Assembly (NCBI GenBank): GCA_018242505.1
Contig: JAFEBU010000025.1
Location: 16,238 to 80,237 of the forward strand
Direction of reading: 5' to 3'
DNA: 64,000 nucleotides
Source: Pseudomonadota bacterium
Lineage (GTDB): Bacteria > Pseudomonadota > Alphaproteobacteria > Reyranellales > Reyranellaceae
The notes beneath the pieces were generated by a model that was not told the DNA's origin, made no database searches, and saw nothing but the letters and a program-made list of their open reading frames with translations. The translations under genes and the position numbers were made by a program. The number at the start of each line of letters is the position of its first letter. The first letter of the stretch is position 1. Of the stretch, positions 45,041 to 54,090 are shown piece after piece.

Positions 45041-45664
45041 TCAGCCTTTTCTGGTCAGCCGTCTGGGGCGGCCGCCGTTCAGCGTGTCGTCGACAAGGCC
45101 GACAGCCGATTTCTGATCCAGAGAACCGACCTTGAAGAGGAAACGATAGAAGAGGGCGCCGTAGAGCTCGTCGTGTCGCTGTTCAGCCGATCCGGAGAAG
45201 TGGAACGATCCGTCGGCGGCGCCCCGCCTGATGATGTCGATCGCTGCACGTCGACGCAGCGCGAGGTACCGGTCGCGGAACGCAAGACGCGCGTCCGGGT
45301 CGGTCAGGCTTTGCGCGATGACGCGCTCGAACAGGATACCGAGTTTCCCGGTAAGGCCGCGCGCGAAAGCCTTGACGTGATCAATGATGGCATCGCGGGG
45401 TGGCGCACGCTCATCGAGGGGTGCGGTGTGCCGCAATTCATAGAGAAGGGCTTCCGCGAGCAACGCCGCCTTGGAAGGCCAGCGGCGATAGAGCGTGATC
45501 TTGGTGATGCCAGCTCGCCGCGCAATCTCCTCCATCGTGATGTTGATTGGATCCTTGGCCTGGACCAGCTGGAGGGCCGCCTGCAGCACGACGCTTTCGT
45601 CGGCGGGTGGCCGGCCCCGTCCCCTGCGCGGTGTTGCATCTGCGGTCAGCATCGAACTCTGCAT
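45041..45664 (-). CDS. TetR-family regulator
   Basis: Regulator of about 207 residues. The HTH is [20 protein letters not shown] followed by [14 protein letters not shown]. The N terminus [22 protein letters not shown] is the usual basic arm, and the C-terminal domain resembles TetR_C_11-type ([20 protein letters not shown]). The start is ATG 45664 or ATG 45652. It is divergent from the SDR at 45688 with only 23-35 bases between, so it very likely controls that gene and the following binding-protein/deacetylase genes. Confidence 0.88.
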   Translation of the reverse strand: MQSSMLTADATPRRGRGRPPADESVVLQAALQLVQAKDPINITMEEIARRAGITKITLYRRWPSKAALLAEALLYELRHTAPLDERAPPRDAIIDHVKAFARGLTGKLGILFERVIAQSLTDPDARLAFRDRYLALRRRAAIDIIRRGAADGSFHFSGSAEQRHDELYGALFYRFLFKVGSLDQKSAVGLVDDTLNGGRPRRLTRKG

Positions 45665-45687
45665 CTTCACGCGCGGAACATAGGGCA

Positions 45688-46458
45688 ATGGCTATGCCAG
45701 TCCTAGCCCAACCTTTGGAACTCGCGGAACGCCGTGTGCTTGTGGTGGGCGGCGGATCGGGAATAGGCCAGGCAGTCGTCGGGCTTGCGGCAGATCGCGG
45801 CGGTCGGGTCGCGGCCACGGTCTTGTCCCGCGCCGAGGCCGACGCGATCGCGCGGTCGCAACCGGCGGTCAGGACGGCGATCCTTGACGTCACCGACCGC
45901 GGCGCGATCGCCGACACGATCGGAAGACTCGCTTCGTCACTTGGTGGTCTTGATGCGGTGATCTATTCGGCCGGGATCTTGCTGCGAACGCCGATCGAGA
46001 AGATGGACGATAGCGCCTGGGACCGGTTGCTCGCGATCAACCTCACCGGCTGCTTCCACGTCGCCAAGGCGGCGATTCCCGTGCTCCGGCAGGCGGGCGG
46101 TGTATCGCCGGCTGTCGTGGTGGTCTCGAGCCAGATCGGCCTGGTCGGCAATCCGATGGCGGCCGCCTACGCGGCGAGCAAGTCTGCGCTGAATGGCTTT
46201 GTCCGCTCGCTGGCGCTCGAATATGCGCCAACCGGGCTGCGGGTGAACGCTGTCGGACCAGGGCCCATCTCAACGCCGATGACAGCAGCCGCGCGGCAGG
46301 ACCCAGTCCGCACGGCTGAACTGGTTGGCGGCATTCCCATGGGCCGTTTTGGCGAGCCGGACGAAGTCGCCGAGGTCATCCTTTTTCTCGCGTCGCCGCG
46401 TGCAAGCTTCGTCACGGGTCAGGTGTGGTGTGTCGATGGCGGGTTTGTCGCCCGCTAG
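45688..46458 (+). CDS. Short-chain dehydrogenase/reductase
   Basis: SDR of 256 residues: [20 protein letters not shown] (cofactor loop), [24 protein letters not shown] in place of NNAG, catalytic Ser in [11 protein letters not shown] and Y-x3-K in AYAASKSAL, ending [18 protein letters not shown] 45688 or 45694. Divergent from TetR; the binding-protein gene follows after 29 bases on the same strand, so the SDR, binding protein and deacetylase could be one operon. Substrate unknown. Confidence 0.9.
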   Translation: MAMPVLAQPLELAERRVLVVGGGSGIGQAVVGLAADRGGRVAATVLSRAEADAIARSQPAVRTAILDVTDRGAIADTIGRLASSLGGLDAVIYSAGILLRTPIEKMDDSAWDRLLAINLTGCFHVAKAAIPVLRQAGGVSPAVVVVSSQIGLVGNPMAAAYAASKSALNGFVRSLALEYAPTGLRVNAVGPGPISTPMTAAARQDPVRTAELVGGIPMGRFGEPDEVAEVILFLASPRASFVTGQVWCVDGGFVAR

Positions 46459-46487
46459 GAAAGTTCGATCATTGAGGGAGGGACGGG

Positions 46488-47699
46488 ATGTTGACCAGGA
46501 GATCGGCGGTTCTGGGGGCGGCTGTGATGGCGGGGATCAGCACTGCGCGTGCTCAAGCGGCGCCTGTGCTGAGAATTGGTGTGCTCAATGACCAGACGGG
46601 ACCCTACCGCGAGAATGGCGGCCCGGGGTCTGTGGTTTGTGCCCGCCAGGCGGTGAAGGAGATGGCTGAGAAGTTGGGACTCAAAGTCGACGTGGTCGCG
46701 GCTAATCACCAGAACAAAGCCGATATCGGTGCCACGATCGCTCGCAAATGGTTCGATGAGGACGGCGTCGATGCCATCGTCGACATCCAGAATTCCGCCA
46801 TCGCGCTCGCAATCGCCGATATCGCCCGGGAGAAGGACAAGATTGTGATGCCGTGCGCGGGTGTAAGCGACCTCACCGGCAAGCGATGCACGCCGAACAC
46901 GGTGCACTGGTGCTATGATACCAGCATGCTGTCGCGCGTTCTGGGCGACGCGCTTGTCAAGAACGGCGGTGACAGCTGGTTCTTCATCACTGCGGACTAC
47001 GCCTTTGGTCATTCGCTGGAAGGCGAGACAGCTGCCCGCGTGCAAGCGGCTGGGGGCAAGGTCGTGGGCAACATCCGCATGCCGTTTCCGACAGCGGATT
47101 TCTCGTCGGCGCTGGTCCGCGCGCAGGCTTCGGGTGCCAAGATCATCGCCCTGGCCAACGCCGGCAGCGACACCATCAATGCCATCAAGCAGGGCGCCGA
47201 GTTCGGCGTGACGCGCAATGGCGCGAGGGTGGCCGCACTTTTGATCCAGATTTCCGATGTGCATGCCATTGGCCTGCAGGCGGCGCAGGGACTGGCGCTC
47301 ACCGAGACCTTCTACTGGGACCTCAACGACGGCACCCGCGCCTTCTCCAGTCGTGTCCGAGAGGCGCTCTCGAACAAGGCGCCGACGGCCCCCCAGGCTG
47401 CCAGCTATGCCGCGGCCCTGCATTATATGAAGGCCGCGGCCGCTCTTGGCGCAGCGGCGGCAAAAAAGTCAGGCCGGGAAGTGGTTGCGCGGATGAAGGC
47501 GATGGCCGTTGAAGACGAGGCCTTCGGCAAGAGCTCCATTCGCGCCGACGGTCGAGTCCTGCATACGGCCTATCTGTTCCAGATCAAGTCGCCGGCCGAA
47601 AGCAAGCATGATTGGGATTACTATAGAACACTTGCGACCGTACCAGGCGAACAGGCCTTCCGGCCGATGTCGGAAGGCGGTTGCCCGTTGGTACAGTGA
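46488..47699 (+). CDS. Periplasmic branched-chain-amino-acid-type (LivK-like) binding protein
   Basis: A 403-residue type I periplasmic binding protein. Signal peptide: RRSAVLGAAVMAGISTARAQA. Mature sequence: LRIGVLNDQTGPYRENGGPG, AVKEMAEKLGLKVDVVAANH, FITADYAFGHSLEGETAARV and IIALANAGSDTINAIKQGAE. Many such proteins in soil bacteria bind aromatic acids or amides rather than leucine. No permeases or ATPases lie beside it. The deacetylase follows 14 bases after its stop. Confidence 0.9.
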   Translation: MLTRRSAVLGAAVMAGISTARAQAAPVLRIGVLNDQTGPYRENGGPGSVVCARQAVKEMAEKLGLKVDVVAANHQNKADIGATIARKWFDEDGVDAIVDIQNSAIALAIADIAREKDKIVMPCAGVSDLTGKRCTPNTVHWCYDTSMLSRVLGDALVKNGGDSWFFITADYAFGHSLEGETAARVQAAGGKVVGNIRMPFPTADFSSALVRAQASGAKIIALANAGSDTINAIKQGAEFGVTRNGARVAALLIQISDVHAIGLQAAQGLALTETFYWDLNDGTRAFSSRVREALSNKAPTAPQAASYAAALHYMKAAAALGAAAAKKSGREVVARMKAMAVEDEAFGKSSIRADGRVLHTAYLFQIKSPAESKHDWDYYRTLATVPGEQAFRPMSEGGCPLVQ

Positions 47700-47713
47700 C
47701 GGGAGAGAGGACG

Positions 47714-48622
47714 ATGACCGACGAGGAAGCCGGCCGCGTGCGTGACTTCGTGGGCTATGGACGTCATCCACCGGACCCCAGATGGCCAGGCGGCGCGCAT
47801 GTCGCTATCAACTTCGTCATCAACTACGAGGAAGGCGGCGAATATGCCGTGCCGGACGGCGATGCTGCCTCCGAGACCGGGTTGACAGAGGGCGCGACCG
47901 CCATGGTCAAAGGCCGGGATCTCGGCGCGGAGAGCATGTTCCAGTACGGAAGCCGTGCGGGGTTCTGGCGCTTCCATCGGATCTTCACCAAACGAAAGCT
48001 GCCCTGCACCATTTTCGGCATCGCCCGCGCCTTGCAGCGCAACCCGGAGGCTTGTGCCGCGATACGCGAAGCGGACTGGGACGTTGCGGGTCACGGCAAC
48101 CGCTGGGAGATCCATGCCAATCTCGAGCCGGCGTTTGAACGCGAGCAGATTCGGCTGGCCACAGAGGGAATCACGTCGGCGGTTGGTGTCCGCCCGCTGG
48201 GTTGGTACAGCCGGTACGCGCCCTCGCTCCAGACGCGCGGGATGTTGCTGGATGCCGGCTACGAATATGACAGTGACGCTTACGACGACGAGCTGCCGTA
48301 TTGGGTCAAGGTGGGCCGCCGCGATCAACTCGTCCTCCCTTACACCCTCGTGCACAACGACGTCCGTTTCAGCCGACAGGGCATGACAACTGGTGACGAA
48401 TACTTCACCTACGTGAAGAACGCCGTGCAATGCGTGTTGGAGGAGGACCCGCCGCGCATGCTGAGCTTCGGCTTGCACAATCGTATTATCGCCCATCCTG
48501 GTCGCGCCATGGGCCTCGTCCGTGCGCTCGACTGGCTGGCCGAACTGCCGCGCGTGTGGATTACGCGCCGCATCGATATCGCTCGACACTGGCGCCAGGT
48601 ACATCCAGCACCGCCCCGATAA
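47714..48622 (+). CDS. Polysaccharide deacetylase-fold protein (PuuE-allantoinase-like)
   Basis: A 302-residue NodB-fold hydrolase. The N terminus HVAINFVINYEEGGEYAVPD with GDAASETGL is typical of the cofactor-independent PuuE-type allantoinases and related amide hydrolases rather than chitin deacetylases. Further blocks are FGIARALQRNPEACAAIREA, WDVAGHGNRWEIH, GWYSRYAPSLQTRGMLLDAG and LSFGLHNRIIAHPGRAMGL. ATG 47714 follows GGGAGAGAGG. Directly after the LivK-like gene; together they suggest uptake and hydrolysis of a cyclic or linear amide (inference). Confidence 0.87.
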   Translation: MTDEEAGRVRDFVGYGRHPPDPRWPGGAHVAINFVINYEEGGEYAVPDGDAASETGLTEGATAMVKGRDLGAESMFQYGSRAGFWRFHRIFTKRKLPCTIFGIARALQRNPEACAAIREADWDVAGHGNRWEIHANLEPAFEREQIRLATEGITSAVGVRPLGWYSRYAPSLQTRGMLLDAGYEYDSDAYDDELPYWVKVGRRDQLVLPYTLVHNDVRFSRQGMTTGDEYFTYVKNAVQCVLEEDPPRMLSFGLHNRIIAHPGRAMGLVRALDWLAELPRVWITRRIDIARHWRQVHPAPPR

Positions 48623-48739
48623 CCAGAGCCCGGTTCAACTAGACCGACGGAGATATTGAGACGGCCTTACCCTGGGGTTGCCTAAGTAATCGACGCCGCC
48701 ATGACTCGGTTCGAACCTTATAGGGGGACACTCGAAGAT

Positions 48740-49597
48740 GGGTCTTCCGTGTTGGAGCTGGGTTGCGCTGGCCAAGGGCATGGCGAAGTCGACGTCGTCC
48801 ATGAAGGGTGACCGAACCGGGGCGGCCGCGATCGGTCTCCGGCGGGAGCGTCGAATGCAGAGTGAATTCCGTACGACAGCCTCGTGCAGTCAAGGCTCGA
48901 TCCGGCGGTGTCGGCGAAATTGCAGTGGCACCCTTTGCCGGTCTTGATGTGATCGTAGAGTTCGTCCGACTTGAAAATGACCCGTACCAGATTGCGGAAG
49001 CTACCTCGACCATCGAGCTTGATGTCGAGCGTCTTGCGCACCCGGCTTGAGTTGCCACCACAGCCTGCGAGGTAGAATGCCCGCAGCGATCTCTTCCCGG
49101 CCGTCGGTAGTGCGGGTCGGTACGGTCACGCCATCGTCGTCCTGTCCGAAGTCCAGGAGTTCGCATCCGTAGCGCACCGTGGCGCCCGGCGTTTCCTTCA
49201 GCGACCTCCTTCAGCAATGGCTCGAGCTTGTTCTGTGGGACGAGCTGATAGGGCTCGAGTAGGTAGCTGCCATCGGGGCTTTCGGCGATTGCTTGCTATG
49301 TTCGGCGACCGAGGGCTATTTGAGTACGGCGATCGGCGGGTTGCTGAGCCACGTGCGGCAATAGACGTTCATGGGGATCTCGGGCAGATAGCCCGGCGCA
49401 CGCACGCGATCGACGATGCCGATGCGGCAGCAGAACTCCATGGTCCGCGCGTTGGAGCGATCCATCTTCGGATAGGGCGCCGTCGTGCGATTACGCTCGA
49501 TCAACAAACAGCGCACGCCCCGGAGACCGAGGTCGATGGCGAGCGTGAGGCCGACCGGTCCTGCACTGGCAACGATAATATCTGTCATCGTGGGCAA
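48740..49597 (-). pseudogene. Decayed FAD-dependent aromatic monooxygenase
   Basis: The start (from 49597) reads TDIIVASAGPVGLTLAIDLG and RGVRCLLIERN, then MDRSNARTMEFCCRIGIVDRV, the N terminus of TfdB/PheA-like flavin monooxygenases. Even the cofactor loop is damaged (ASAGPVG for GGGPVG). It stops at 49316. Homology continues in other frames: GATVRYGCELLDFGQDDDGV (about 49190), AGCGGNSSRVRKTLDIKLDG and SFRNLVRVIFKSDELYDHIK to about 48900, then FTLHSTLPPETD near 48840. At least four frameshifts. It was probably an aromatic hydroxylase belonging to the adjacent catabolic island. Confidence 0.85.
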
Positions 49598-49617
49598 CGA
49601 TAACGTCTGTCATCGTG
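49568..49617. repeat. 25-bp tandem duplication over the monooxygenase start
   Basis: Bases 49568-49592 and 49593-49617 are adjacent 25-base copies differing at two positions. On the minus strand each copy contains ATGACAGA...ATCGTTGCC, so the start codon and first codons of the decayed monooxygenase are duplicated. As 25 is not a multiple of three, only one copy is in frame. Confidence 0.85.
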
Positions 49618-49636
49618 CGCCCAATCCCGTGACGGT

Positions 49637-50560
49637 TTATGCAGCTTTTTCTTTCACTGGGTCGAATGGCGTCAGCCGTTCGATCGCACCCACCGTTGCC
49701 TTCCGTGGATCGAGGAAAGAATCCCAGTAGTCGATCGAGGCTTTGATGGGCTCCATCACGCGTGGCTTGCGTGCACCCTCAACGGGAAACTCCTCCATGC
49801 CGAAGCTATATTCGACGGTGATACCGTCCGGATCGAGATAGTACAGGAACATGCTGCCCGATGGCGGATGACGGCCGGGGCCGTTGACGATCGGCACCTG
49901 AGCCTTGTTGAAACGGGAGATGGCGCGGCCGATATCGTCGACCTCGGTCACCATGAAGTTGACGTGATGCAGCAGCTCCTCGTCGGCGCAACCCAGCCCG
50001 ACACCGTGATGATACGGGTTTGGATGGCAGCGCATGAAGCAGATCATGCCGTCGACCCTGTCGGAGATGCGGAAGCCGAGAACTTCGGTGTGAAAGCGGC
50101 AAGCTTCGTCGAACTTGCGGACTTTAAGAACGAAGTGCCCAAGCCGCTGGATCTTCGCGACTGTCGGCTTGAAGGGTTGTCCGCCGAACTGGCGCATGTC
50201 GTCGTAGAATTCGTAGGTCGCGCCGGTGCTCGGTTCAGTGATACGGAAGGCACGGCCTAGGCCCAGCAGCTTGCGTTCTGCGGCGGGCACTTCGAGGATG
50301 GAGATGCCTTGGCTGGCAAGCCGTATGCCAAGATCGTCGAGCGCTTTGGCGCTCTTCATCTCGAAACCGGCGCGCTTGAGGCCCGGCTTGTCCGCTCCAT
50401 ACAGCGCGATGTTGTGATGGTCCTCGCTGCAGCGCAGGAAGGCGATTCCCTCCGCATCGCCGCTCGCCTGCAAGCCAACATTCTTTTCGTAGAAGTCCTT
50501 GCTGCGGCTGACGTCGGAGACGTTCAGAGCCATGTAACCCAGCTTCTCGTAGCCTTCCAT
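49637..50560 (-). CDS. VOC-fold extradiol ring-cleavage dioxygenase (catechol 2,3-dioxygenase type)
   Basis: A 307-residue two-domain vicinal-oxygen-chelate enzyme that would cleave a catechol next to its hydroxyls. Likely metal ligands are H142 (LGHFVLKV), H199 (LLHHVNFMV) and E250 (DPDGITVEYSFG). The N-terminal domain (LGYMALNVSDVSRSKDFYEK) is the non-catalytic copy. ATG 50560 (MEGYEKLGYM) matches the family start; the longer frame is excluded because it runs into the oxygenase beta gene. It lies 10 bases after the beta subunit stop, in the operon alpha-beta-extradiol dioxygenase, matching ring hydroxylation followed by ring opening. Confidence 0.9.
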   Translation of the reverse strand: MEGYEKLGYMALNVSDVSRSKDFYEKNVGLQASGDAEGIAFLRCSEDHHNIALYGADKPGLKRAGFEMKSAKALDDLGIRLASQGISILEVPAAERKLLGLGRAFRITEPSTGATYEFYDDMRQFGGQPFKPTVAKIQRLGHFVLKVRKFDEACRFHTEVLGFRISDRVDGMICFMRCHPNPYHHGVGLGCADEELLHHVNFMVTEVDDIGRAISRFNKAQVPIVNGPGRHPPSGSMFLYYLDPDGITVEYSFGMEEFPVEGARKPRVMEPIKASIDYWDSFLDPRKATVGAIERLTPFDPVKEKAA

Positions 50561-50570
50561 CGCGGCCTCC

Positions 50571-51050
50571 TCAGAGGATGATGCTGATCTTGCCATGCGG
50601 ACGCAGCGCATCCACATCGAGCACGGCTTTCTTGCTCTTGATTCTCAGCCCATCGCCGTTGCGCACCAGCAGATACTCGGCATGGCCGGGATAGATGTTG
50701 GTGACTTCCATGCGGCTGCGGAAGACCACGAAATTACAGGTCACCGGGATCGCGCCGTTGTCATCTTCACGGGTGACGACATTGCTGATCATGTGCCTGG
50801 TGCGCGAATGGGGTGCCTCGGCGTGGGCCGTGGGCTTCAGCAGTCGCTTGGCGCGCTCGCCCAGCCGATGGCGGTCATCGTAGATCAGAAAGAGTGACTT
50901 GCCGGCCTTGCCCTCGGGGTCGTCTGTTGCCGGCACAAGGTATTCGCCATCCTCGGTGAACAGGTCCGCCCATTCCATCAGTTTCCAGGAATCGAGTAAC
51001 GCGGCTTCCTGGATCAGGAAATCTTCGGCATCGGAGCGAGAGAGCTTCAT
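50571..51050 (-). CDS. Ring-hydroxylating dioxygenase beta subunit (oxygenase 1)
   Basis: A 159-residue beta subunit of a Rieske non-heme iron oxygenase; structural, NTF2-like fold. Sequence: DFLIQEAALLDSWKLMEWAD, LFTEDGEYLVPATDD, RAKRLLKPTAHAEAPHSRTR and HGKISIIL at the end. The ATG at 51050 is one base from the alpha stop (51052), implying coupling. It closely resembles the beta subunit at 57935-58426 (same blocks EAALLDSWKLMEW, FTEDGEYLVP, TAHAE-PHSR and ISIIL ending), which marks the two oxygenases as paralogues. Confidence 0.92.
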   Translation of the reverse strand: MKLSRSDAEDFLIQEAALLDSWKLMEWADLFTEDGEYLVPATDDPEGKAGKSLFLIYDDRHRLGERAKRLLKPTAHAEAPHSRTRHMISNVVTREDDNGAIPVTCNFVVFRSRMEVTNIYPGHAEYLLVRNGDGLRIKSKKAVLDVDALRPHGKISIIL

Positions 51051-51051
51051 C

Positions 51052-52338
51052 TCACGGCCCCGCCAGCTCCAAGGCGGGATTGTTCGACACGAGTTGGTGC
51101 CAGCGTCGCCAGAAAGTGCGCATTTGCAGTTCGTCGGTTTTGGTTGGCACGTTGGAGAGCATGCCGCGCGACAAGTCGTTGTAAGGTGCGGACGCTGCAT
51201 TGGCGTAGCCACGCTGGCAGAGTTCCAGCATTTCCACATCGTCGGGCGTGGCAAATCCGGCCGGCCCCAGGAACTCGACAAAGTTGCGCAGGCGGCGGTC
51301 ACGCGAGGGGTCGCTCTCGCCGATCGGTGCGATGCACCAGGCGCTCACCTCCATATGGTCCGGCCGCACCGGGTAGAAGGTACGGATGGTGGTCGCCATC
51401 ACATCGTTGACCACGAGGTTGGGAAAGATCAACAGGTTGCGGTCGCCGTTGGCAACGACGTTGCCGCGCTCGGGGCCGAGCCGTTCCATGATCTCCTTGT
51501 TGAGTGCGTCGACTTCCGCCTTTGCGTCCTCGCCCCAGCCAGGCACCCAGCGTGCGTATGGACGCCCCCAAGGCAGCAGGCCGATCGATTCGGAGACAGC
51601 GTGGCCATTGCCGAGGTTCTTCACCCAGCCGCGTGAATTCATGGTGCTGAACTGGGCATTGTCGCGCGAGCGGATATAGTCGAAGTAAGTCGAGTGAGTC
51701 GGCACGCCATGGTAGCCGTCGGCTGAATTCTCCTGCAGCAGCTTCCAGTTGGCGCCGACGCAGTAGTCCTGCGAGCCGACCACGATTTCCATGCCGTCGC
51801 GCCCCTGGTCGGCGACATATTCGAGATACTCTGCGGCGCCGGCGAGATACTCCCGCAGCGACACTGCATTCTTGTCGTAGCAGACGAAGACGAAGCCGCG
51901 AAACTCCTCCATGCGCTCGACGTGCACGAGGTCGAGCTTGCCGTCGTCGGTCGCATCGGGCGGCAGTGCCTCGCGGCCCGGCATGCCGACAAAGCTTCCT
52001 TTCTCGTCGAAGGTCCAGGCGTGATAGCCACAAGTGAAGGCGCGGCGGTTGCCAGAACGCTCACGGCACACCATCGCGCCGCGATGAGGGCATGTGTTGT
52101 ACAGGGCGTGCAACTTGTTCCCACGGTCACGCGTGTAGAGGAGGGGGCGCCCACCGACGCGACGCGAAATGAAGTCGCCAGGCTTCTTCAGCTCCGAAGT
52201 ATGGCCGAGATAGAGCCAGCACTTGCTGAACACGCGCTCACGTTCCAGTGCCAGAATCTCGTCCGACACGAAGGCGCTGCGATGGACCTTGAAGCGTGCC
52301 TGATGGCGATCGTCGATGATGAGATCGGACAATTGCAT
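51052..52338 (-). CDS. Ring-hydroxylating dioxygenase alpha subunit (oxygenase 1)
   Basis: A 428-residue catalytic subunit. Rieske [2Fe-2S] ligands are C83, H85, C103 and H106 (CPHRG, then CGYHAW). The mononuclear iron site has H210 and H215 (DGYHGVPTH), with the bridging Asp D207 in ENSADGYH. A third ligand Asp probably lies in the C-terminal FATPDDVEM region. It would use electrons from a ferredoxin to insert O2 into an aromatic ring. First of the alpha-beta-extradiol dioxygenase genes; no ferredoxin is encoded beside it, the nearest being 58593-58937. Compared with oxygenase 2, it lacks an insertion of about 30 residues after the iron ligands. Confidence 0.93.
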   Translation of the reverse strand: MQLSDLIIDDRHQARFKVHRSAFVSDEILALERERVFSKCWLYLGHTSELKKPGDFISRRVGGRPLLYTRDRGNKLHALYNTCPHRGAMVCRERSGNRRAFTCGYHAWTFDEKGSFVGMPGREALPPDATDDGKLDLVHVERMEEFRGFVFVCYDKNAVSLREYLAGAAEYLEYVADQGRDGMEIVVGSQDYCVGANWKLLQENSADGYHGVPTHSTYFDYIRSRDNAQFSTMNSRGWVKNLGNGHAVSESIGLLPWGRPYARWVPGWGEDAKAEVDALNKEIMERLGPERGNVVANGDRNLLIFPNLVVNDVMATTIRTFYPVRPDHMEVSAWCIAPIGESDPSRDRRLRNFVEFLGPAGFATPDDVEMLELCQRGYANAASAPYNDLSRGMLSNVPTKTDELQMRTFWRRWHQLVSNNPALELAGP

Positions 52339-52353
52339 GGCAATCCTTCCTCG

Positions 52354-53322
52354 TTACTGCGGTTTGACACCGGCGGCGGTGATCATGCCGCGGATGATCG
52401 GCAGCTCGCTTTTGATGATCTCGTCGGTCTCGGCCGGTGTGGCGGCGATCGTTGTCCAGCCCGGCGTGGTGATGAAGCGCTCGGTGAAGGCCGGCTTCCT
52501 TATGATTTCGCGGACGTCGATGCTTATCTTGTCGACGATCTCCTTGGGCGTTCCGGCCGGCGCGGCAAGGCCGAACCAGATGAAGGCCAGAATCTCGGGA
52601 TGACCGAACTCGGTAGTCGTCGGCACGTCGGGGAAAAGAGGCGAGCGCTTCTTGGCGGCAATAGCCAGTGCCTTGACCTTGCCTGTTCTGAGGAGGCCGC
52701 CCGCCACACCACTGCTCCCGACCGACAGCTGGATTTCATTGGCGGTCAGCGCGTTCAGGACGGGCGCCACGCCCTTGTAGGGCACATGCAGAAATTTTGT
52801 GCCAGCATGTTTATTCAACGTCTCGTAAACGAGCTGCGGCGGACTCCCGTCGCCCCAGCTGCCGTAGGCGAGCCTGCCGGAGTTCTTCTTGTCGGCTTCG
52901 ATCAGTTCGGGAAGCGTCTTCGCCGGTACGCTCGGATTGGCGAGCAGGAATTGCTCGGCTCGTGCCATGATGGTGATATTGGCGAACGACTTGTCGGGAT
53001 CGTAGGGCAGCTTCTTGAAGACGAAGCGATTGCCCATGTAGATCTGGTCCGTCGTGGCGAACAGCGAGTAGCCATCGGGAGCGGAGTTGGCAACGCTTTC
53101 GGCAGCGATCAGCCCGCTTGCACCCGGCTTGTTGTCGACCACCACGGACTTGCCCCACTTGGTCGAGAGCTCGGCGGCGATCCCTCGCACCAGTACGTCG
53201 AGTCCTCCACCGGGCGGTACGCCAAGGACGATCTTTACGGGCTTGTCGGGCCAAGTCTCGGCTGCGGCAGGACTCACCGCAACGAGAACCGCCAGTACAC
53301 CAATCCAGGCACGAATGACCAC
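52354..53322 (-). CDS. TctC/Bug-family binding protein
   Basis: A 322-residue periplasmic binding protein. Signal peptide: IRAWIGVLAVLVAVSPAAAE. Landmarks: TWPDKPVKIVLGVPPGGGLD, VVVDNKPGASGLIAAESVAN and LAYGSWGDGSPPQLVYETLN. It lies directly upstream of oxygenase 1 alpha on the same strand, and a GntR-type palindrome (53359-53369) lies just upstream. It probably captures the aromatic carboxylate or a related substrate of the island, though no TctAB transporter genes are visible. Confidence 0.9.
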   Translation of the reverse strand: MVIRAWIGVLAVLVAVSPAAAETWPDKPVKIVLGVPPGGGLDVLVRGIAAELSTKWGKSVVVDNKPGASGLIAAESVANSAPDGYSLFATTDQIYMGNRFVFKKLPYDPDKSFANITIMARAEQFLLANPSVPAKTLPELIEADKKNSGRLAYGSWGDGSPPQLVYETLNKHAGTKFLHVPYKGVAPVLNALTANEIQLSVGSSGVAGGLLRTGKVKALAIAAKKRSPLFPDVPTTTEFGHPEILAFIWFGLAAPAGTPKEIVDKISIDVREIIRKPAFTERFITTPGWTTIAATPAETDEIIKSELPIIRGMITAAGVKPQ

Positions 53323-53358
53323 ACGCTTCCTCCCTCTTATTATCGACGGGAAGTCTAA

Positions 53359-53372
53359 TGGTCAGACCTTTA
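53359..53372. promoter_or_regulatory. GntR/FadR-type palindrome TGGTCAGACCT before the TctC-oxygenase 1 genes
   Basis: On the minus strand the site reads TAAAGGTCTGACCA, nearly the same as TAAAGGTCTAACC at 58471-58483. The TGGTC-N-GACCA form is the known FadR operator pattern. It lies between the regulator stop (53362) and the TctC start (53322). Confidence 0.6.
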
Positions 53373-54090
53373 CTTGTCGACTCCCGGCAAGCAGGCGGTG
53401 AAGCTTATTCAGATGCGTTTCCATCTCTTTGGTCGCCCGGGCGGCGTCCCGGGCCTGCAAGTGACGCAGGAAACGGCGGCGGTGGGCGATCAGGCCGGGC
53501 AGTTCGGTGCCTTCGGAGACCCCCCGCAGGAAACGCACCAGGATATCGGTGAGGGAATCGACCAGGATCTTCAGGATCTCGTTGTGTGTGCTGAGAGCGA
53601 GCAGGCGATAGAATTCTGCGATTGCCTCGCGGCGTTCTTCGCCGTGGCCGAGCCGTGACATCTCCGCCGTGCGCTCGATGTTGCGGCCGATCGCCTCGAT
53701 GTCGGCATCTGTCGCCCGCAGACAAGCCAGTCGAACAACGCCGCTCTGGATCAGCAGCCGCGCTTCCGTAAGGTCGCCCAGGGAGATCGCGCCGAGATGG
53801 ACAAGGTCCTGGATGACGCGCGTCATGTTGGCGGGATCGCCGGTCTGCACGAAGGCACCGCCCTTCGCGCCCTTCTTGAGCAGGATGACCCCCGCGATCT
53901 CCAGGCTGCGCAACGCTTCGCGCAGGGCGGCGCGGCTCACCTTGAGGTGTTCCGAAAGCTCGCGTTCGGGCGGCAGTTTATCGCCGGGTTTGAGCTTGCC
54001 GGCGGCAAGTTGATTGCGGATGCGCTCGCAGATTTCCTCGAACGCGCGTGGCTTTGCCGGGCGGAGGGTCACTTCTGCGCCGGGTCCCAC
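53362..54090 (-). CDS. GntR-family (FadR/FCD) regulator 1 of the aromatic island
   Basis: A 242-residue regulator. HTH: FEEICERIRNQLAAGKLKPG, ERELSEHLKVSRAALREALRSL and a wing KKGAKGGAFVQTGDP. FCD domain: LGDLTEARLLIQSGVVRLAC and FYRLLALSTHNEILKILVDS. It closely resembles regulator 2 at 60124-60975 (same EEICERIRN, KPGDKLPPERE, KG-KGGAF blocks). Its start overlaps the 3' end of the SDR by 22 bases, so the SDR and regulator are co-transcribed. Confidence 0.9.
   Translation of the reverse strand: MGPGAEVTLRPAKPRAFEEICERIRNQLAAGKLKPGDKLPPERELSEHLKVSRAALREALRSLEIAGVILLKKGAKGGAFVQTGDPANMTRVIQDLVHLGAISLGDLTEARLLIQSGVVRLACLRATDADIEAIGRNIERTAEMSRLGHGEERREAIAEFYRLLALSTHNEILKILVDSLTDILVRFLRGVSEGTELPGLIAHRRRFLRHLQARDAARATKEMETHLNKLHRLLAGSRQVKV

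Noticed and set aside
51922..53358. Open frame of 478 codons on the plus strand
   Set aside because: It is antisense to the oxygenase 1 alpha and TctC genes, which have clear motifs.
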